Shown here in pieces: positions 58,863 through 64,000 of a stretch of 64,000 nucleotides of DNA (positions are counted from its first letter, which is position 1; each line of letters opens with the position of its first letter). The position numbers and the translations under genes are program-made. A model generated the notes under the pieces. That model did no database searches and had not been told where the DNA came from. It saw nothing but the letters and a program-made list of their open reading frames with translations. Source of the stretch: Cytauxzoon felis (taxonomy: Eukaryota; Apicomplexa; Aconoidasida; Piroplasmida; Theileriidae); contig JAIQCW010000241.1 in NCBI GenBank assembly GCA_020283715.1, positions 1 to 64,000 on the forward strand, given 5' to 3'.

Positions 58863-61604
58863 CTATGATGCTTCAGTATAGAAGAACGATTCTGACTCGA
58901 GTGGCTGTTGTATATGTAAGGGCGGTGTGATTAAAAGAGGGGTCCATGGTGAATGAATATGATATGTATATAGAGGTTGTGTATATCCACCTACATTTAG
59001 AACTGAATCAAAATATCCATCACAAAATAAAGTTATTAATAGACGTAATGATAACATTAATATTATAGAAAATTGAATGATGGTCCCTATATATCCTTCA
59101 TAACTCTGCAAAGCTACTCCACCAAATGCTGTGGACTCCATCAATTTCTGAGTAATGTTGAGAGTGACACCGAATAATCCTACAAGGAAAGGGTTATTCT
59201 TTACACCTCTACCTATAAATCCATCAGGTGAACGAATCGTACTAGTTAAAGCACATAAACAGATAATATAAGGTATAGCAACTATCCACATACAATTATA
59301 GAACCATCTACTGTTATTCCATTTACCACTTGGACCCGTAAAACCTATTTCAATAAGGTCTAAGTCTAGGATAGCTAGTCCAAGATTAGGAATCGTGGAA
59401 ATAATTACGATAGATAAATCGATTCTGTTAGCTCTCTCAGGATCAATTAAAGAATATGGGGTACTTATGGGGTATGCCATACAAATTATTCCAAGTGGAA
59501 ATGTTAGCATGAGGATAGGGGACCAATGATAGAGGTTATCAAAGTAAATTAATTCTTTTAAAGATCCTTGTCTAATATACTTTGGAAGTACCTCAGCAAG
59601 ACCGGTGACGCTGCCATTTGGGTCCCCATTAACTTTATTAGTTGTTTCCCATGAATTACCTCTACGGTACCATGTATGACTACCAGAGTTAACGTATATT
59701 AATAATGGTCTATTTATGATAGGATTACCCTGGGAATCCTTCTCAAAATATACCCATAGTTTCTTATTACTACTATTAATAGTTATACCTGTTTTAGGTA
59801 ATCCTTTAAGTTCTAGTCCGTTGTGATTAATGGTAGCATTAGTAATATCGCCATTAATGGATTTATGTTCATATGCGACATATCCCGAAGGTACTTTAGT
59901 AGTTACCTTTGTGACAGTAATTTGTTTGCCAACAGTTACATATGAAATAGTACTACTATTACTTTTGGGAACATAGTCCAATCTCACATTAATTGATGTT
60001 TTAGGATAACCTATATCAGTAGTACCACTAAGTTGTTGACCAATTTCACCGAGTTTTTTTTTAAGTTCCTCTGGATTTTTCTCCGGATCAATTGTACTAT
60101 ATTCAGCTGAATTATCTTTTTTCCATATATTACCTGGCTGACGCTTATACCATATATTAGTAGCAACATTTTTTTTACCAGTTTGAGATAAACATATTAA
60201 GAGAGGTTTCTCACGTTTATTGTCAGCCCCGTCCTTTGCAAAATACACAAAAACACCTCCACCAGGTTGATGTGTAAATCTACTGTTTAACTCCGTTATG
60301 TTCGATATTACCTGATTATTTACTGTAATAAGGTCGATTATTTTTTGATTAGCATTTCCATCAAAATAGTGTCTATAACCTTTATAACCATTATGAGTAG
60401 ATAAACTTTGAACATTAATTTTATCTACATCGCCATTACCTGGACGTGCTTTGTATGGGCTATCGCTGTTGTCCTTTTCGAGCTTAACTTCAAATTTCTC
60501 TTTAACCTCATTAAGTTTCTGTTTAAGTTCAGAACAAACTCCATCATCATCCGGATCTTTATCTATATTAGCGCTTGTCCATTTATTCCCCCTTTGATAA
60601 TAAGTATGGGATGAACTTTTACTCACACAGACGATTAATGGGAATTCATGATCTGTATCCTCTGATGTATAATACACATAAACCGCTGTAACATTTTCTG
60701 TAAATTTTATTCCATTTAATTGAACATCTTTATGTATAACAGAGCTCAAGTTAAATGGTTTATGCCCATCACGTTTATGATCGAATCTTTCATAGTCAGA
60801 CGGTACTTTATTATTATCACCAGGAGTCTTAGCAACAGTAATTTTCACTGATCCATAATAACCATTTCCCAAATTTGCATCAGTTTGACTCAAGTCAATT
60901 ATAACATCTGTACCAATGCATGGACAAAATGTACCCCTAGCAACATCCCTTTTACTCTCATTTTCAATTTCATTGTATTGATCAAGTATCCATAATGTAC
61001 GAGCAACTGCAAGAAATAGCATTGCAAAGGAATAATGCAAGATGACTAAATTATAATCATATTCATCCCAATGATGTAAATTATAGAAATGTTTATATGT
61101 CTTATGTAGAAAGAAGGCAACAAGTGAGGATACAGAGATGCCTGCAGCATATATTATGGAATTCGTATTAACTGCAAAGGCGAAACAAGAAGAGAAGCCA
61201 TTAGAGAGTGTCATTAAAATAATACTCAAATATACATATCGAAAGCTTCGATAATCTTCACAAGATATAAACGCTATATAAGATATAACAGAACTAATAA
61301 GTGTTACCCACATGGAAATACATGAGACTTTCCTTTTGAAGCTCATGTTATGAATACTTTTACTATCGAATGATACATCAATAAATACTGTTAAGGCAAA
61401 GGCAAGAAAAGCTGAAATCAAATTAGATAAATCCATAGGATAATGGAATTTATACACAAACAATGATGCTGCATATGGAGGTAAATGGAACCTATTAATT
61501 GCATAACTACAACAGGTGGTTGCTATATAATAAGGACATAATGTAACAAATCCATTTAAGAACATACATATTATACCCAACAAACCATCCATACTATATT
61601 TCAT
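58863..61604 (-). CDS. FAINT/DUF529-like repeat membrane protein B
   Basis: 913 aa, single intact exon. N-terminal polytopic region (about 1-215; start MDGLLGIICMFLNGFVTLCP, helix FSSCFAFAVNTNSIIYAAGI). Then three FAINT-like repeats ending YYQRGNKW (about 350), WYKRQPGNIW (about 500) and WYRRGNSW (about 665). Then a C-terminal polytopic region (FDNLYHWSPILMLTFPLGII, GPSGKWNNSRWFYNCMWIVA, FGGVALQSYEGYIGTI, LFCDGYFDSV). Same order as gene A but five fewer repeats. Six-plus-five helices around a large loop recall transporter topology such as ENT, but that is speculative. Probably on the parasite surface or host-facing membrane. Confidence 0.78.
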   Translation of the reverse strand: MKYSMDGLLGIICMFLNGFVTLCPYYIATTCCSYAINRFHLPPYAASLFVYKFHYPMDLSNLISAFLAFALTVFIDVSFDSKSIHNMSFKRKVSCISMWVTLISSVISYIAFISCEDYRSFRYVYLSIILMTLSNGFSSCFAFAVNTNSIIYAAGISVSSLVAFFLHKTYKHFYNLHHWDEYDYNLVILHYSFAMLFLAVARTLWILDQYNEIENESKRDVARGTFCPCIGTDVIIDLSQTDANLGNGYYGSVKITVAKTPGDNNKVPSDYERFDHKRDGHKPFNLSSVIHKDVQLNGIKFTENVTAVYVYYTSEDTDHEFPLIVCVSKSSSHTYYQRGNKWTSANIDKDPDDDGVCSELKQKLNEVKEKFEVKLEKDNSDSPYKARPGNGDVDKINVQSLSTHNGYKGYRHYFDGNANQKIIDLITVNNQVISNITELNSRFTHQPGGGVFVYFAKDGADNKREKPLLICLSQTGKKNVATNIWYKRQPGNIWKKDNSAEYSTIDPEKNPEELKKKLGEIGQQLSGTTDIGYPKTSINVRLDYVPKSNSSTISYVTVGKQITVTKVTTKVPSGYVAYEHKSINGDITNATINHNGLELKGLPKTGITINSSNKKLWVYFEKDSQGNPIINRPLLIYVNSGSHTWYRRGNSWETTNKVNGDPNGSVTGLAEVLPKYIRQGSLKELIYFDNLYHWSPILMLTFPLGIICMAYPISTPYSLIDPERANRIDLSIVIISTIPNLGLAILDLDLIEIGFTGPSGKWNNSRWFYNCMWIVAIPYIICLCALTSTIRSPDGFIGRGVKNNPFLVGLFGVTLNITQKLMESTAFGGVALQSYEGYIGTIIQFSIILMLSLRLLITLFCDGYFDSVLNVGGYTQPLYTYHIHSPWTPLLITPPLHIQQPLESESFFYTEAS

Positions 61605-61669
61605 CCACTTACACCCTCACACAATATCCTATCACAACTCCATCATCCTCATCATATATACATACTAAT

Positions 61670-62930
61670 GGTGCAACATCACATTTATATCCCCATAATC
61701 TACCTGATGAATTTTAAATTGAACTATTACATTCTACCAACATTTGATATGGATATACCTGGTATATATTTGAAATTATCATCATCCAATCGGTCATAAT
61801 TCTTATCATTAGATCATTTGGTGTCTGGAACTTTATGGTAACAATAGATCTAGGGCAGTTGAAATCCACCAGAAGATATTTTTTAAAATATAAACCAGCC
61901 TCTACAATAATTTACATCTTGTATAAAAAGGGAGTAGTTATCCCATAAATCTATATAACTATACTTCATTCATCAATGATTATTATACAATGAATGAGAA
62001 TTGAAACTCAGTATGAAGCATATAATTATAATTGTCACATTTAATATACATGTGTTAATTCATAGACATGGATAAAAAACGTAAAGAAATATGATTAAGA
62101 TTAATCAACATCATATAATGATATAATGATGTTTAGAATATAGTACAAGGTATCATGGAACAATAAAAAAGTGTAATTTATGAAACCCTCCAATAAAATG
62201 AGGAGTTCCCATAATTCTCCCCATAATTTCAAAATTATAATTTACAATATTGACGATATTTCAATTGATTATTTACATAGGCTATACAATATTCTTTTAA
62301 TAACATCATCTTTAATACTGCATTACATATATATTGTAATTAAATCATTAGAATGTAGTAAAGTAACTATTCATTCCATGTCATTGTAGATTAAATTAAT
62401 GAAGTATCTATGATGGTATATAATTAATAAAATCGTTTAATGAGATGAGTGTAGATATTATTGCGATATTGTGAGGGGTAACTAATGAGTATGAAGAGAG
62501 GTACGATACCTCATGTGACATTTGTAGATTATCCAATTCAATTCACTTCATTATACTTTCCATCATCAATAACTAATAGTTGAGTTGATAACAAACTAAG
62601 TAGACATGTTCCTCAATATATCCCTGTATGAAGAGGAGATATTGTTTCATACTAGTGTGAGAGTAAGATCCAAATGACACATGCTCGATAGAATAATTAA
62701 CCATTAGGTAATAGTAAAATGTTATTCCTCATTACATTTGATGATAATAGACCGAATGATTTATTATATGTGTATTTATCCTTCATTATATGTGAATGGT
62801 TACAGGTACATACATAAATGTATAGAAACTTCATTTTTCAATTAAATATATGAAATTTCAAATAATAAATTTATAAAATTACTTGAAATTAAGAATAGTT
62901 TAATTTATAAAATCTTATTGGCTACAATTA
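61670..62930. repeat. Duplicated 5' flank of FAINT-like gene B
   Basis: Non-coding counterpart of 56940-58205 (see there). The strongest identity is at 62700-62890, about 1.1-1.3 kb upstream of the start codon. No supported ORF. Confidence 0.85.
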
Positions 62931-63189
62931 ATTCCATTGGGATGAATTACATTCACCACCGTCGTCTTACATACACATCACGTTTAAATATTACAAAGTT
63001 CTTCAATATTGATAAATTCAATATTTACTCGTCTCATCATTTCTCAATTTAAATATGAATAATGGATGGTATAACGTGCTTATGATTAATGTTGATAAAA
63101 TACTGGAGTGCAATCAGTCAGATCATGAAACTACATATTTAGATTAATGATAGATTTAATAAACCAAATACAACCTAGTTATAATCTTT

Positions 63190-63542
63190 CTTGTAGACAA
63201 CTCTTGTCAATCTGAAGTTGTCTTGCAGACAGCTCTTCTATTCACTTCTCCTTCCAGCTCCCGTAGATCACTTCCAGGTATTTCACCTCCACTTGAGGTC
63301 CATTAACTACATTTGATGTCTGTTCTTCCGGGTTGATACATTTTGTTCCTCCGGGTAGAATTCCTGTTCTTAGGGGTTAACATATTTACGTTCTTCCGGG
63401 TGGACATCGCCACGATCTCTGGGAGTGGCATTACCGTTTACGGGGAAGTAAATAGAAGAGGCTGTCTGCAAGACGAAGAAAGGAGATCGAGTGGAACGGC
63501 TAATGGAAGGAGAGGCGGATTGGAGCTCATGTGGAGTAGAGC
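63190..63542. repeat. Palindromic element copy 15
   Basis: GTCTTGCAGACAGC, CCAGCTCCCGTAGATCAC, CCTCCACTTGAGGTCC, CCACGATCTCTGGGAGTGG, GAGGCTGTCTGCAAGACGAA. A local triplicate of TGTTCTTCCGGGTTGA/GTTCCTCCGGGTAGA/GTTCTTCCGGGTGGA at about 63319-63407 is unique to this copy. It borders FAINT unit B on its right. Confidence 0.88.
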
Positions 63543-63822
63543 ATGATAAATAAATGGCCTTCCTGACTAATTTACAAGATCATTCATAATTAAATGATAT
63601 TTCTTAATGGATCTGTAGGTATTTAATGGTGAAGTCTATATATGCCCAGAATTAAATGATTTTTATCAATATGATATGTCTGATGGGGTGGTTGAATTAG
63701 GTTGACGTCATTAAGTAATGGAAATATTATTCGATAAAAATATAGGCATTTTATTATAATATAAAATATTTAAATAATATAAACCATTTATATAATTTTT
63801 ATAAATTGTTTTTTAGTTAAAA
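63543..63822. promoter_or_regulatory. Upstream region of ribosomal protein P1
   Basis: 280 nt upstream of the P1 start codon, including a G-rich stretch (63661-63720) and then an AT-rich tract next to the ATG. The promoter is presumed here; no motif is asserted. Confidence 0.35.
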
Positions 63823-64000
63823 ATGTCATCGGTACCAATTTCTCAATTATCAAAGGAACAAAGAGAGGAGTTGATGTGCGTATACGCATCATTGGTTTTA
63901 TATGATGATAATCTGGATATTACAAAAGAAAATATATTAAAATTGGTGAAGTCTTCCAAAGGTGATATTCAACCATTCACTCCAATGTTGTTTGCACGTG
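63823..64000 (+). CDS. RPLP1: 60S acidic ribosomal protein P1 (5' part)
   Basis: Starts ATG at 63823 and runs open to the window end (59 codons). The start MSSVPISQLSKEQREELMCV is followed by YASLVLYDDNLDITKENI, the helical N-terminal dimerisation domain of stalk protein P1. P1/P2 form the GTPase-recruiting stalk of the large ribosomal subunit. The acidic hinge and C-terminal tail lie outside the window. Confidence 0.9.
   Translation, partial: MSSVPISQLSKEQREELMCVYASLVLYDDNLDITKENILKLVKSSKGDIQPFTPMLFAR

Noticed and set aside
1..64000. CRISPR array, insertion sequence or transposase
   Set aside because: The DNA is eukaryotic; no regularly spaced direct repeats with unique spacers and no transposase-like ORF were seen. 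The dispersed elements are non-autonomous.

Overview
The window looks like nuclear chromosomal DNA of a piroplasmid apicomplexan in the Theileria/Cytauxzoon lineage; the species is not settled here. The evidence is: a very AT-rich background, densely packed intron-bearing genes with tiny introns (mostly 35-60 nt, GT-AG), a plant-like enolase with an EWGFC insert, a gene with ApiAP2-like segments, and two large polytopic proteins with arrays of FAINT/DUF529-like repeats.

Left part (1-25.4 kb) is compact housekeeping DNA with no dispersed repeats: 5S rRNA, a GYF-like protein, V-ATPase subunit A, several hypothetical proteins, an ER-type DnaJ-thioredoxin protein, a GNAT acetyltransferase, phosphoglycerate mutase, an ABHD17-like hydrolase, a 1157-aa ApiAP2-like protein, a SEL1L/HRD3-like ERAD protein and the SART1/SNU66 splicing factor.

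Right part (25.4-64 kb) carries TFIIH p62, the splicing factor SPF30, enolase, a TFIIIC B-block-type protein, a Maf-like pyrophosphatase, CLU, a large polytopic membrane protein, an organelle-type DEAD-box helicase, two tandem FAINT-like membrane genes and ribosomal protein P1 (cut by the window end). At least 15 copies of a GC-rich, modular, palindromic element are scattered through it. They lie in intergenic DNA, in host introns (four CLU introns, one helicase intron, at least one intron of the membrane protein), and in frame inside the TFIIIC open reading frame.

The most striking signal is compositional. Across many of these elements the plus strand flips from C-rich (left) to G-rich (right), and GC content falls to almost nothing midway between elements. 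The change of bias occurs even inside single genes such as CLU. This is the signature expected of replication origins or recombination/break hotspots. Elements also bracket the duplicated FAINT gene units, suggesting that they mediate duplication.

Splice models were built by hand from phase and splice-site consensus. For V-ATPase A, DnaJ-Trx, PGM, SART1, enolase, Maf, CLU and TFIIIC the exon lengths add up to complete in-frame CDSs.
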